A stretch of DNA of 64,000 nt from the NCBI GenBank assembly GCA_031002005.1, contig CM061921.1, positions 141,455,283 through 141,519,282 of the forward strand, read 5' to 3'. The notes beneath the pieces were generated by a model that saw only the letters and a program-made list of their open reading frames with translations, made no database searches and was not told the DNA's origin. The first letter of the stretch is position 1. Each line of letters opens with the position of its first letter. Both the position numbers and the translations under genes were made by a program. This DNA is from Vandiemenella viatica. Taxonomy: Eukaryota > Arthropoda > Insecta > Orthoptera > Morabidae. Positions 14,140 to 27,500 of the stretch are shown piece by piece.

Positions 14140-15529
14140 ATTTTATGCCTCACTGATGTCATGGTCATTTGAAGTGGAGGGAGCAAGGAATGGGAATGAA
14201 CTCAGGTCACATGCCCTTTTGAATGAATCATCCTGGAATTTGCCTGAATCCAGGAAATCTCAAAAAACCGAAATCTGGATAACTGGACAGCAATTCAAAC
14301 CTGCATACTTATGAATGCAAGGAAACAATATTACAGCTTGTAGCATATCGAATTCCAAAGAGAAAGAAAATATATGTTAATCTGAGAAGAGTTCGTTGTC
14401 ATGGGAACAATAGAGTAACAAAAAACCAAGCGAGTGATGTATAACGTTAGTGTGCATATGAGTCGATGCTAGTCAAACAAAAAACCTTATATTTTTGGAT
14501 ACCTGACTCTTGAATGCAGATACAATAAATGAAAAGGAATCATATGAAAGTTTGTTATTATTCAAATATAAATAATTAAGTTAATAAATTTGGAGGTTCA
14601 AGTTCTAAACAAATTAAAACAGGACTGAAAACATAAAGCTATAAAGAAATACAAGTCTGACTAGAATAAAATACAACAAGCTCAACCACCAAGCTCAGTC
14701 CTAGTGTAGTTCCAATTCTGGTCATATAACAACAGCATTGTGTGGCAACTTGTTATGTTGTAGAAGCAGGATCCTACAGATGGGGAACTTGTATTCTTTA
14801 GCAATGGTACTAGCATAGACAGCGTACTTTTCTAGCAGAAAACAACTTTTAAATCATCTTTTAGAAGCTAATCTTGTCAGCAGATACAGTGGTTTTTGCC
14901 TTCACTAGAACTGTTTTCCTTTCACAGAAGAACTTGTGCCACATGTACAGTTGGGATTTTTAAAGTGTATAACTGCCAAAATGTGCACACAACTCACACA
15001 AAATTTCTGCTGGTTTAACATCACTTTTTATTACAACCGTAATAAATAATCTTTCATTCAATGGCAAAATTAATCTCCTGTTCAGTCATCATGATAATAA
15101 GTAAACAAAAAATAGTAGAAACAAGCATGTAACTTTTGGAGTTCCCCCACACACTAACATAAACATAGTTGCTGCATTAGTACGCACTGAAGTACTCCAA
15201 GCCTAATTTAAAAGTCTGCTCCCTAAATTTTTTAGGAAAAACAATAGAAAGAATCTCAAAACAAAAGAGAAAGTGAGTGACATGAAGAAAAAATTAAGTA
15301 CAGAAAAAAGTTCTTGAACTCTACACCATACATGGTGTCCAGGAATGAAAGGATAATCCTGCAACCGCAGATAGGTCACATCATTTCCTACTATATGACA
15401 AAATTTTATTTCAATAAAAGTCTCACCGTTTTAGAGATATTGATTTCTTTAATATTTTTCAAAACATGTGACTTTGTTCTCTTTATTCCATGAAATTTCT
15501 ACAAATTATGAGTTTTTGAACCCCATTTC

Positions 15530-15576
<47 letters not shown>

Positions 15577-18500
15577 CTCAAAGATGTTTGAGTCATCTAA
15601 AACAATGTTCTTTTTTACAATCTTAAAAAAAAACCTTGTAAAAAAATCTTAAATGGTATAATTATTTTATACTTCTTTTAAAATGGTTGTTTTATGGTAC
15701 TTCAATCTGCTAAAGAGACCATTGTGCATTTTATACATGTAGTAAAAAATTATGATTTTAAATAAAGGTTTTTGCTATGGTGTGCATACAAATAATAGAA
15801 TAAATGCAAGTAATATTTTTTTCTGTTAACTATGAAATTTGTTCAAAATGGCCACCATTAGCTCTTATACACATCCTAAGTCTTTTGATACATGATCTTT
15901 TTATTCGGCGAGCAGAGCCTTTGCAGTTAACGTGTTCCACAGCCGTTTTTATTTTCTCACGCAGCTGTGTAAACGAAGTTACCTCCGTTGCGTAAACTAA
16001 ATCTTTTAGGCAGCCCCAATGAAAGAAATCCAAAGGATTTAGGTCCGGTGATCTTGGTGGCCATAAGATAGGGCTGAGGCACCCCACCTTCTTGGGTAAC
16101 TTTCATTAAGGTCGTCTCGAACCGCTCAGGCGTAGTGTGCTGGGCAGCCACCATTTCACAACCACATTTCTTCCCTTGTTCCGAGCGGCACATCCTCCAT
16201 AAGACTCGGCAGCTGATTTTGTAAAAAGTCGAGTTAGATTTCTCCAGTTAAATTTTGTGGCAGCTCATAGGAGCCTATCACTTGCCAATTTAATATCCCA
16301 GTCCAAACGTTGACCTTAAATTGTGTTTGAGAGCCGTCTTGGAATATGGTGCGAGTGTTTTCTAGTTTCCAGCTATGCAGATTGTGCAAGTTCAAGTAGC
16401 TACCTTTTCTGCATGAAGACTCATTGCTCCACAGTATCTTGTCCAATAATGAACCATCTTCACTAATTTCTCTCAGTATTTTCAGACAGTACTCAACTCA
16501 TCGCGGGTGGTCGGCAGGTAGCAGAGTTTGCACCCACTGCATGTGATATGGGTGCAATTGATATTTTTTAGGTCAATATCTTGAAAATGGTGAGACATTT
16601 ACTAAAATAAAATTTTGTCATATAGGATATGAAGTGACTTATCTGCGGTTTCAGGATTATACTTTCATTCCTGGACACCCAGTATATTCTAAATGTGACC
16701 AGACACTTGCTGCCATTGGTTCCACAGACACCAGCCATGTAACTAACATAAGTTGCTTTTAGTACAGCACTTACCATTCAGAATAGGCTCACCTTTAAGC
16801 TGTGGTAAATTGCTGTCCAAGAGTGTATCATTGTGAATATATTATGCATTTTTGACAGGGTTCCAGCTTAGCACAAAGATTATGTTTAAGCCAGGTCTAT
16901 TTGACACTTATCAATCACTACACAATTGACCTCTAAATACCAGAGGATTACCATACGGATACGAAAAAAGGGCCTATTCCAAACTTTTGCTACATTATTT
17001 TCTAACACTTCTTGATACATGCTAAAGCCTATCAATTAATAGGTTAAAACTAATTACCCTAGCTTAACCATGAAAAATAGCTCCAAACTATTTCATTATT
17101 CTCACCAAATTTCCATGTGATCATCACACTGTGGCAAATGATGTTCAGAAGGAATCTGTTAGGCTCACTTCCATTCAAGTGCGATAGCATGTACTATGAT
17201 GATTTATTACATAACTGTTTTACAGTACAATAAACACTTTAAAGCATAGCAGCATTTAGCTACATAACTTTTATTTGGATTGGGGAAAATCATAGTAGTA
17301 TAAAATGAGGCAGAAAAGAAGGAACAACACATCTAAAAGAATAGATGCCATGGATCAAACTGCATTGTAACAAAGTTGCTCACTTTAGTTCCATAAACTT
17401 TCTTATAGAGCCATTTCAGTTATCTTTCCTTTACCTTATACAGTTACAGATCTATCATTTATACACTTTTTTCTTGTGCAATCCTGTGCGTTCCACAAAA
17501 TATATGTGGCAGATGCTACAGCTATGAAAAATGTAGCTTATGCAAAGGATACAGCAGTCGCACTGCACTGATTTGGTTAATTTGCATAAAATGAAAAAAG
17601 CACACATTTAAAGACTCTTGTCATCTTTCAGAGATTTTCCTACTTCATTTTGCTGAGCAAAAATACTTAAAAAAGAACAGCGAGGTCTTTTAGAGACGGG
17701 AAAGGATGGGGGCAAGGAATGGGAAGGAATTCGGCCATGGCCTTTTGAAGAAAGCACCCCAGCATTTGCCTGGAGTGATTTGGGAAACCATGGAAAACCC
17801 AAATCTGGATGCCCAGACGGGGATTCGAACTGCCGTCCTCCTGAATGCAGGGCCAGAACGCTAACCGTTACACCACCATGATCGGTAGCAAAAATACTCT
17901 AGACTACATGAAAACAGGACACATCCTACAACAACAGCTTTTATTCCCTCTATGAATAACATTTTATCCCTAAACAACAACCAAAATGTTCATTCACTCA
18001 AAAATGCACATCATTTAGCTCAGGATCTTTCTGCAACATGCTTAGATTAATTCACGATAAATATTTGCAATAATATTCAATATTATTTCAACAACTGTAG
18101 GTAGAGTGCAGAGTTAAATTAGGGTGAAATACTTACTGCATACAACCCATGATCCAGAAGAATTATTTCAGCTTCTTTCCCATTTTGCTTGACAAGTATG
18201 TTTCCAGGATGAGGATCACTGTGAACAAATCCTTCTGTAAAAATCATCTCTGAATACAACGATGATAATTTTGTAGAAACCTCCATAGGATCAATTTTAT
18301 GAGATTTGATATATTCCAAATCATTTATTTGTCCACCTTCTGCATATTCCATTGTTAATACCCTTCGAGTAGTCAGTTCCCAAAAAATACTAGGAACCTG
18401 CAAAATGTTAAATGCCAGTTATCTGAGCACATTGAAGTATTCACACTTAGTAACATATGATGGCAGAACTAGCCTAGAAATTGTATACCTTCAGCCATTT

Positions 18501-21500
18501 GAGATGCCCAAACAGGTTTTGTAATTTTTCTGCATTTTTCCCCTCATGAATAAAGTTTAGTTCCAAAGGTAAATTCTTCTTAGTCTCTTCCACTAACCAT
18601 TCAAATTGGAAGTCCGGGAATGCACTGGATATAAACCTCACTAATAAGTCCATAGTATTTATATCAACAATTGAATTTCCAAGTACAGTCGGATGTTGTA
18701 CCTTAATAGCTACTGGTGTACCATCTTTCAGTGTGGCTTTGTGGACTTGAGCTAGGGAAGCAGTACCCAACGGCTCAGTCTCTATGCTTGAAAAAATTTC
18801 TTTAGGCTGAAAGTCATAAAAAAAAAATACAGTAATCCTCCTCTGCTTTGTGTACCATTTATGTTAAACAGTTATTTTATTAAGGTTGGATATTTTAACA
18901 TCAGAAGGAATTATTTTGAGGAAAAAAAGAAAGAATAAGAACTGAATTTCCTATTAAATAAACACTGAAAATAAGGAAGGATAGGAAGGTACCTATCTCT
19001 ATCTATCTCTCTCTCTCACACACATACACAAAACTGTAGTAAGTCTGTGTACTCATCTGATCCCCTTGCCACATGTCTCACTCTAAATATGAGTAAGGTA
19101 TACAGCAAAACATTGTAAGGTGCGTTTATTTATCACAGTGCTCCTGCCTTTATCTGTGATGAATTATGGGATTACTTTCCATATGTTCCTTATTTCCATT
19201 GCCTACCGGCATATTCATTGTTACTATTATTGTAATACTAAATAAACAGTTTAATAACAAAGAATAATTTTCTCATTCAGTCTTCCTCCAGTTCAGCAGA
19301 TGGGACAAGCATTGCAATAGGGTAGTGTTATATAAGAATGCTGTTAGGGATACTGTAACATTTTACATAAACTATAACCACTTGCTGATACTTAGTTGAA
19401 ATCAAATAGTAAGTCTTTTGCTACCTTGGTCGCCAATCTGTTTACTATTCCCGCAACAGATAACAAGTTCAGGTAACTTTGAAATAAGAAACAGTTTCCT
19501 GGATAATAAAACACCCATATTACTCAAAAATAGTCTCAGTTAACTATGGTAGCAGCGTGTTGCCTAGATACAACATCGGAACATTCACATCCTTTTAATG
19601 AAGTTAGCAGGTCATCTTTACTCACAAATATACTCACACTCCTGACAATCTTCCAGTCTCCGAAATTTGCAAAAGATATTTAGCTCATGATGTAGTAAAA
19701 AGCATAACCTACTCTTAACATATGACTGTTCATCTTGTAGATAACCCATCACATCCTCAAATATCGCAAGTCTGCACACAACTGGCCTTCAGATTTTGAA
19801 GTCCATTGACTCCATGCTCAAAGTTCTGCTTCCCCTCTACGAAGCCATTCACGCGTCTGCACTCATTTGAGTGTAGTGAAAAAAATGCTTGTTCAACCAG
19901 GAAAAGGAGCAGTATTTATAGAGATTAGAATCGGTACACTTTCTTGAGCTGCCAACTTACTTAGATACAGCTGAAATTTTAATATGTTGCAGTCCCGATT
20001 TTGCAGAATGTTTTATTCTATGCCAACTATGTCTTACAGTGCTTTGTTTAATTGATATCAATTCCTAAAGTTCCCAATTGGATAATCATGAATATTTTTT
20101 GAAGTTCTTAATCCCCCCTGAAGATTTTAGTATCATTTTATTAATTGAATTTTTTTTCTTATCCTTTGGTATATGTTAGTCTACTGTATTCTTCCTACGT
20201 ATTCTTAGGAAACTGAAACTACATGTCAAAATCTCTCCTTTTCCGACAATGATGTAATATGGAAATAATCTTGAATTTATTTCTCACTAACTACAACTTG
20301 GTTTAAAATGGGATTAACACTGTGTTTATTAGAACTAATTGCTCTATCTCCTAGTATTTTTCTTTCATTCCCAAAAATAATTCTTTATCATTTCGTGATT
20401 GCACGTATTTCTTGTCTGTCATCTGACTCCAAACGTCACGCTACACGGAAGTTACAATTTTGAAAGCTATAATTCCACTTTTACCCCTTCAATTTTGATT
20501 TAACTGAAAAACTAATGTCATATTCTTAATCTGTGAATTTTCCTGTTTCATCAGTAGCTCAACTTACCATCTTTATTTCTCCAAAAAAACTATTTCTATT
20601 CTAACCACAGGGTCCATTTTTGTATGTAATATATGGCTTTTCACGAACAACATTTAAGTTGTGTTTAAAACTGAGCAAGACTTCTTTGACAAACATGTTT
20701 TTTCCTCATTACTATTCTACATGGTGCAATTGGAACTAATTTGGAATATTGCTTAAAACAAAATGTTCCACCTATACAGATGACACACCAAATTGCTTGT
20801 AATTTTATGCATTACTCGTGGAAATGAATGGAATTTTGTACATGTGTGTCAGGTGACTAAGGGCACACACATTGAAATTTTATAGTATGTACCAAAAACT
20901 TGGTGAGTTTATGTATCTTATGTATCACGAGATCATATACTTTTCAATACACAGTGTTCTGAAACCTGCTGAATCATTTAGGCTAACCCTGCATATTAAT
21001 AATTTTGTGCTTTGTAAGGGAACAGAAATGACATACATCTTGTAACAGAACGTGCTCTAGATAATATTGTAATCACCTCACGCAACTGTTAGGAGTGTCT
21101 GAAACTTAACACTGAGTAACAGTTTTTAAGGAATCTCTTCTTTTTTTATATCTGGCTCATCATAATTATTCTTTGAAGGCTCATGGATTAACAAGGTATG
21201 TAAACAAAAGAGGTATACATTCTATGAAAAAATATAGCTCATAAAATCTTCATATGTAGGTACAGCTACAAATAAAATCAACCATTCTCACGATACATAC
21301 ATCTTGTTTCAAGTCCTCTTGTAGCACTTGCATTACTTCTGTCAAATTCGATGCTGGTGCATGACTGTGAAGAACTTTCATTGTATTGACATACTCCTGA
21401 GGTAAGAGGTAATCCAATGCACCTATATGCTGACCCACTTTTATATAAACACCACGATTTGACTCACAAAGTTTCAGCAATTTTTGAGCAGCCATGCTGT

Positions 21501-24500
21501 GTGTCTGCAAGAACAGGTCAATTTCATTTAATGACAGCAAGAAATAAAGCAGGTAAAATATATACCAATCTAACATGATTAATATCCATGTTTCTAAAAA
21601 ATAAATAAAAAAATAATGTGTCAAGAAATTCATGGATATCTAGAATTGTTTCACTACTGTAATTAAAACTTAATTACCATGAAAAATTCTAGAAAACAGT
21701 ATTATTTAACTATATGACAAAAAATATTATTTAAAGAATAATTAAAATTTGTAACAGAAAGGAAAGTATACTTGGTGACATCATCATTTTAAGAACTAGA
21801 AGCTTTGCTCACACAGATTATAATATTTCTGTTTAGTTTTTCTATATTACCAATGGTTTTTTTTTTTATATGGTTACTTTTTCCTTAGATAAATTCGTCT
21901 TCATTAATTTTCATAAGTGTCAACTAAAATGATAAAAAAAAATCTTTCCTAACATGTATATTTATTTCTGAGTGGCTGTACAATGTAAACATTATCTATT
22001 ATATAGGATGACATAGCACACTTTTCTCTAATAAGAAATACAATGTTCATTAAGACATCGTAAAATAACAGTACACTTTCTCTTGTTTAAATTCATTGGC
22101 AGCATAGCTTTTGAAGGCTCCAGTATTAATTTACTGGCCACACACTAAATGTTTTGCAACCAAATTACTGTTATGTAATACTAGTCAAGTCTGATATCAG
22201 ACAATGTTTGTTCTGTTTAATTTGCATTACGTTTTTAAGTTATTGCAGCACTGCAGAATTTGCCGGGCTTCCAGAGAATGTGACCATGTAAGTCCATTTA
22301 CAAGGAGTCTTGTGACTGGCTACATTGCACTGAATTTAGCACCTAAAGGTTCACAGGCTGCATACTCTATAAAAGCTTCCATTATGGTGATTATCAGCTT
22401 ATGTCAGTAAACTGTATACTGATAACTCTATACTTTAGTTAGCATAATAAAATATAAACTAAAACATAACTGAATAATTTATCTACAAATAAAATAAAAC
22501 CCTGCATCTGAAACGGATCAATTGCTCTCAAGTTAGAAGCATATTAATTGACAGTTGCAGCATGAAATTCTTTTTATAGTGCAAGCCTATAGTAAAATTA
22601 ACACTAGTAAATATATTCTTTATCTATTATAACAAAATATAAACTACACCTGACTGATAATGGAGCCAAAAAGAAAAAGTCTTTAAATCGGTGGTTTGAG
22701 AATTATGAGCAACTTACAAGCCATGATACATTACATTTTATAATGCGTAAGGTTGGAGAAAAACCAAACTCTTAGCACTGCAGTAGGTACTTCAGTGAAG
22801 AAAGGGACACATCATGAAACAAAAAGTTAAATTTTGGAACTCTTGATTTGTAAGGAAAGTGCTTACACAGATGTGAACAGGTAAAGGTAAAGTGGTATGG
22901 AGTGCATTAGGTGATATGGGGTGGGAACAGAAGGACCCTGTACAAAGCTACTGAGTGGAACAATTGGTTAACGATATTAACTGAAAGAAAGGGAAGGAAA
23001 AAGGGGCTAGTGGGAGGTTACTGAATGTGTTGGTATACCAGCTACAATTATAACAACTGAAGAGGCTTGTAAGGTAGACAACCTATTAAGATTTAAATTG
23101 ACTTCATATTGGAAAGCCACTGAAAGAATCTCAGCAGTTTATAGACCAGCATTTCTAACTCGCAATTAAAGCTTCCAATCTTTTGTGAAAGACACCTTAC
23201 ATTTCCTACAACATTTCATGATAGTGCTGGCAACCTTTCCCCAATTCCACTGTACTCACCACTGTCTTCACATCACTTTACAATATGGCACACTACCACA
23301 GATTAAATATCATAGAGAATTTCCAACAGCCTTCTTTCTTTCCCTAGCCCAATTGACCCTTACCAACAAATTCCCATTCTGATTCTGCACTAACCACCTC
23401 AAAGGGTGCAGAGATGGCCGATACCTAAAGAAATTTGACTGAGAAATAAAAAAAAGAGAAACATCTCACATGGCTAACGAAACTCAAGATGACAATCATG
23501 ATATGGGCACAAGGAGAAAACCACCACCCCCGATTTCTTTTGAATCTTTCAACATATGGTTTCATAAAATCCATGAAGCACTTCCAATTACTTAACTTCA
23601 ATAGTTGCAAATGGCAACCACAACAAAGAATAATTTGAATGAAGTCATTAGACATTACCTACCTACAATGCAATTGAAAATACCATATGAAGACAATAAA
23701 GGCAATAGTAGGGGGGTACTTGAACAAGGAGATTCAGGAGTCATAGGAGAAGCACCATCTGGAAAAGGAGACTTGCATGGAGGAAAAGAAAACGATGCTG
23801 AAGTGGTAGTTAATAAATCTGGAAGGAGTGAGAGATGGGAGGTAGATAAAGTATTTGTTTAAGTTTTGAGACTGAAGAGGGTGGTAGATACTTGTGCAAA
23901 AAATGCAATTGTTACAAAATTCCCCACAGTGGAGTTCAGCAGTGCTGATTCGAGTATGTCTGACTTTCTCTTGATTAACTACAAGGATAAAGGCAGTAGA
24001 CATGCCCATCACAATGGACTGACAATAAACCTGGCTACCGACAATTTCAGCCCAACTTGCAACAGGTTCCATCTGAAAAACACCTCTAACCTCTTTCCTG
24101 AAATGGACCCAAATCCAAATTATTAATTTTATAGAAATCAGAACAATAAGGGATCATTAAAATCTAAATCTTCCTATCTGATGAAGCCCCAACCAATGTA
24201 ATTAACAAACATAGTGACTACAGTTGAAATTCTGAACAACAAAGTGTACTTGCTCAAAGAGAGCATAAAAATTGTGTGATAAGTTTCAGATTGTGAAAAA
24301 CTACGTCCCCAAAATATAAGAAAGACCTCAGTATAATAAACAACTGAAAGTCCAAGCTTACAACACGCATGGTGGGTGAGTGGTTAGTGCTCAGGCCTTG
24401 CATTTGGGAGGACGGTGGTTCGAATCCCCATCCAGAATTGGGTTTTCCATGGTTTCCCCAAATCACTCCAGGCGAATGCTGGCATTCTTCCTTCAAAAGG

Positions 24501-27500
24501 CCATGGCTGAATTACTTCCCATTCCCTGTCCCAAGTCCTTTCCTGCCTCTAATGACCCTGACGTCGACGAGGCGTAAACCCGTTAAAAAAAAAAAAAAAA
24601 TCCAAGCGTCCTTTACACCAAAAAGCATGTTAAATGTGAAGAATAGGCCATGGGCTATAACAGGAACCTGTTGAAGCTTCAATTTGCGCCAATGACTTTC
24701 TAATCAACATCTAAGCACCACCCAACAGACACTTATACACCATGAATACAAGATGACTACTTCTATTTGCCCAAGTACCCACCACAGTCTAATGTCCTCC
24801 TAATTCCAGAGTATATTTGTGATCTACTCCAAAGAAAACAAATCAAATCTGTCGCGCAGACAATCAAAATTTCATCCAAGAATCCCAACCCCCTCCCAAG
24901 CCTACCATAACACATACCTCTTCAGTTCTGGAAAAAGAGAGCAAATAGCTATCCTCCCAAGCACATATTAAACATTGGTATATCTGCAATTTCACTGAAC
25001 ATTAAAATAATAAGTGTTCTACATAAAGCTCATATTATTGCTTTCCTCAGATCATAGATTTTTTCCCTTGTAGTTTAATGCATTGTCAACGTCAAGGAAG
25101 TCAGAGATGGGAAAGAACTTTAGGCAAGGAATGGTAAGGAATTCGGAAATGGCATTTTGAAAGAACCATTCTGGCATTCGCTAGAAGTGTTTTTGGAAAA
25201 CCACAGAAAACTGAAATCTGGATGCGGATTCGAACCTGTGTCATCACAAATGCGAGGCCAGAGTGCCATTTCATAGAAATGTTCATCCTGTCTAAAATTA
25301 TTTTTCCTCATTTCTCAAATCTATCAACAGATCTTTAATATTATGTTAGGCACATGTATTATCTATGTATTACTTCCTCGAGCCCATGAACACATTTGTT
25401 GAGCAGATGTGACCCAGAAATGGTATTTGATGATCTAGACCAGAGGTGTCAAACTCAAGTTTGCAGAGGGCCGTATATTAAATTTAGAATGTGTAGGCCT
25501 GCCAGATTCAAATAAAAAAAATGTACTGAATTATTGTAACATTTTATTTATTTAATTGTATAGTATATAGTATCTTCTTTCTGTGTCACATTGTGATCGC
25601 AGGCTGTATTGATAGGGCCCGGGAGCCGGATGCGGCCCAGGGGCCGGATGCGGCCCGCGGGCCGTATCTTTGACATCACTGATCTAGACCAAGGCTGCCC
25701 AACCCCAGACCTGCAGGCCATGAAATGGCTGCAGCTGGAAAAATCCGCATTAGCTGAACATGCTGTGGAAAATTTCCAAAAAGTAAACTTCAACAAAACT
25801 GAACTACTGGCGCACACTGTGTATTTCTGGGATTGTATAATCAGAGAATCGCTGGAGATTAGAATGAGCACAAACAACCTCAACAGAAACGGTGGTCTCT
25901 TTTTAAGTGAAGAATGGAAGCCTGTCAGCGAAGAAATGCGCTGGAAGAGAGCCAAGATGCAACTGTCCATTAGGGCCAACGATGTGCCGGCCAATGGGAG
26001 AGCTGTTCCCGCGCCAACCAATGGGAGAGTGGCTCCAGCAGTAGCTTTGCATGTGTCCGCCAGCTGTGGCGTATTCATATGAGCCGAAACCCCAAGGCAT
26101 GCACAGTCGGTGTCTTGCTGTCACAGTGTCAACTTCAACCTTTACACCTGAAGAAGACAACAGAGGCTGTTGTTGAAGTGTCGCACATGGAGGACTTGAT
26201 CAGGCAGAACACCCGAGAAGAATTTTCGTCATCCGTATGCTGGGAAAGACTCAATTCTCACCTCAGATGAGCCACAGTTGAACACATTACTTGGCAATCT
26301 AATACTGCCACAAAAAATGTGTAAGCAGCCACACCATTGAGATATATCATCTCTCTTTGTGTTACAGAAATCATCCCTCCATGGCACCTCTGTATACTGC
26401 ACAACAAAGGGTGCACAAGAACATTATCACTTGATTCTAAAAACGTGGAAAAATGTTGCCTGGACTGATGAGTTAAGATTCACACTAGTACATACCGATG
26501 GCAAATTACAAGCACAGTGCAAAAACCATGAATTGATGGATCCTTCTTGATGGAATAATACTTTTTTAAGCTGGGGCATCTGATGACAGTTTACATGGAC
26601 TTATGTGGGAGCCCTGGTACATGTAACATTGTTCCTCACAAGTCAACAATACCAGGATAACCTTGAAGACAATGTGTTCCTATTTGTTTGTCTGCAACAT
26701 ATCCTTGAAGATACCTCCCTTCAACAAGGCAATGAACCATACCAACACTCCTAAAATGTGTCCAAATAACTGGATGAGCACTCCACAGACACGAGAGAAC
26801 GTACTTCCCAGGTCAGCAAGGTCACTTGATCTCAATCAAATCAAGCACATCTTGGATGCCATCAAAAGAGATGTGTGAGCCTCTGAGTTCCTCCATAAAG
26901 TTATATTGAACTGTGGGAGGTTGTTAAGGGATAATGGATCCAAATGGCTTCAGCACTTCTAGTGCCATGGTTTTTTTTTTATTTTTTTTTATTTTTTTAT
27001 GGCTTAACGTCTCATCGACATCGAGGTCATTAGAAGCAGGATGGGACTTTGGACAAGGAATGGGAAGGAATTCGGCCATGGCCTTTTGAAGGAAGCATTT
27101 GCCTGGAGTGATTTAGGAAAACCATGGAAACCCAAATCTGGGTGCCCAGATGCAAATGCGTTAACCACGCTCGGTTGGGTGCATACCGAGATAAATAACC
27201 ATTGTCATCAGGTCAATAGGTGGGGTAACTTGGTACTGGATGGGTATATCTAATTCAATTGATCTACGGTGTTCAAGGAACTAACAGATTCATAAAGAAC
27301 TAAACATCCCACATAAGACCAAATTCATGCATTCAGAGAAAGATGAAAAGAGCGTTTAGTGACTGATGAAAGATTCCCTAAGACAAGAAAATACAACCCA
27401 GATGGTCAAAAAACGCAGGAAAGCCAAGGATGAGGTGGAATTTAGATTAGGAATGGGTATTGAGGCATAACATATGAAGCATGATCACTACTCAAAGAAA

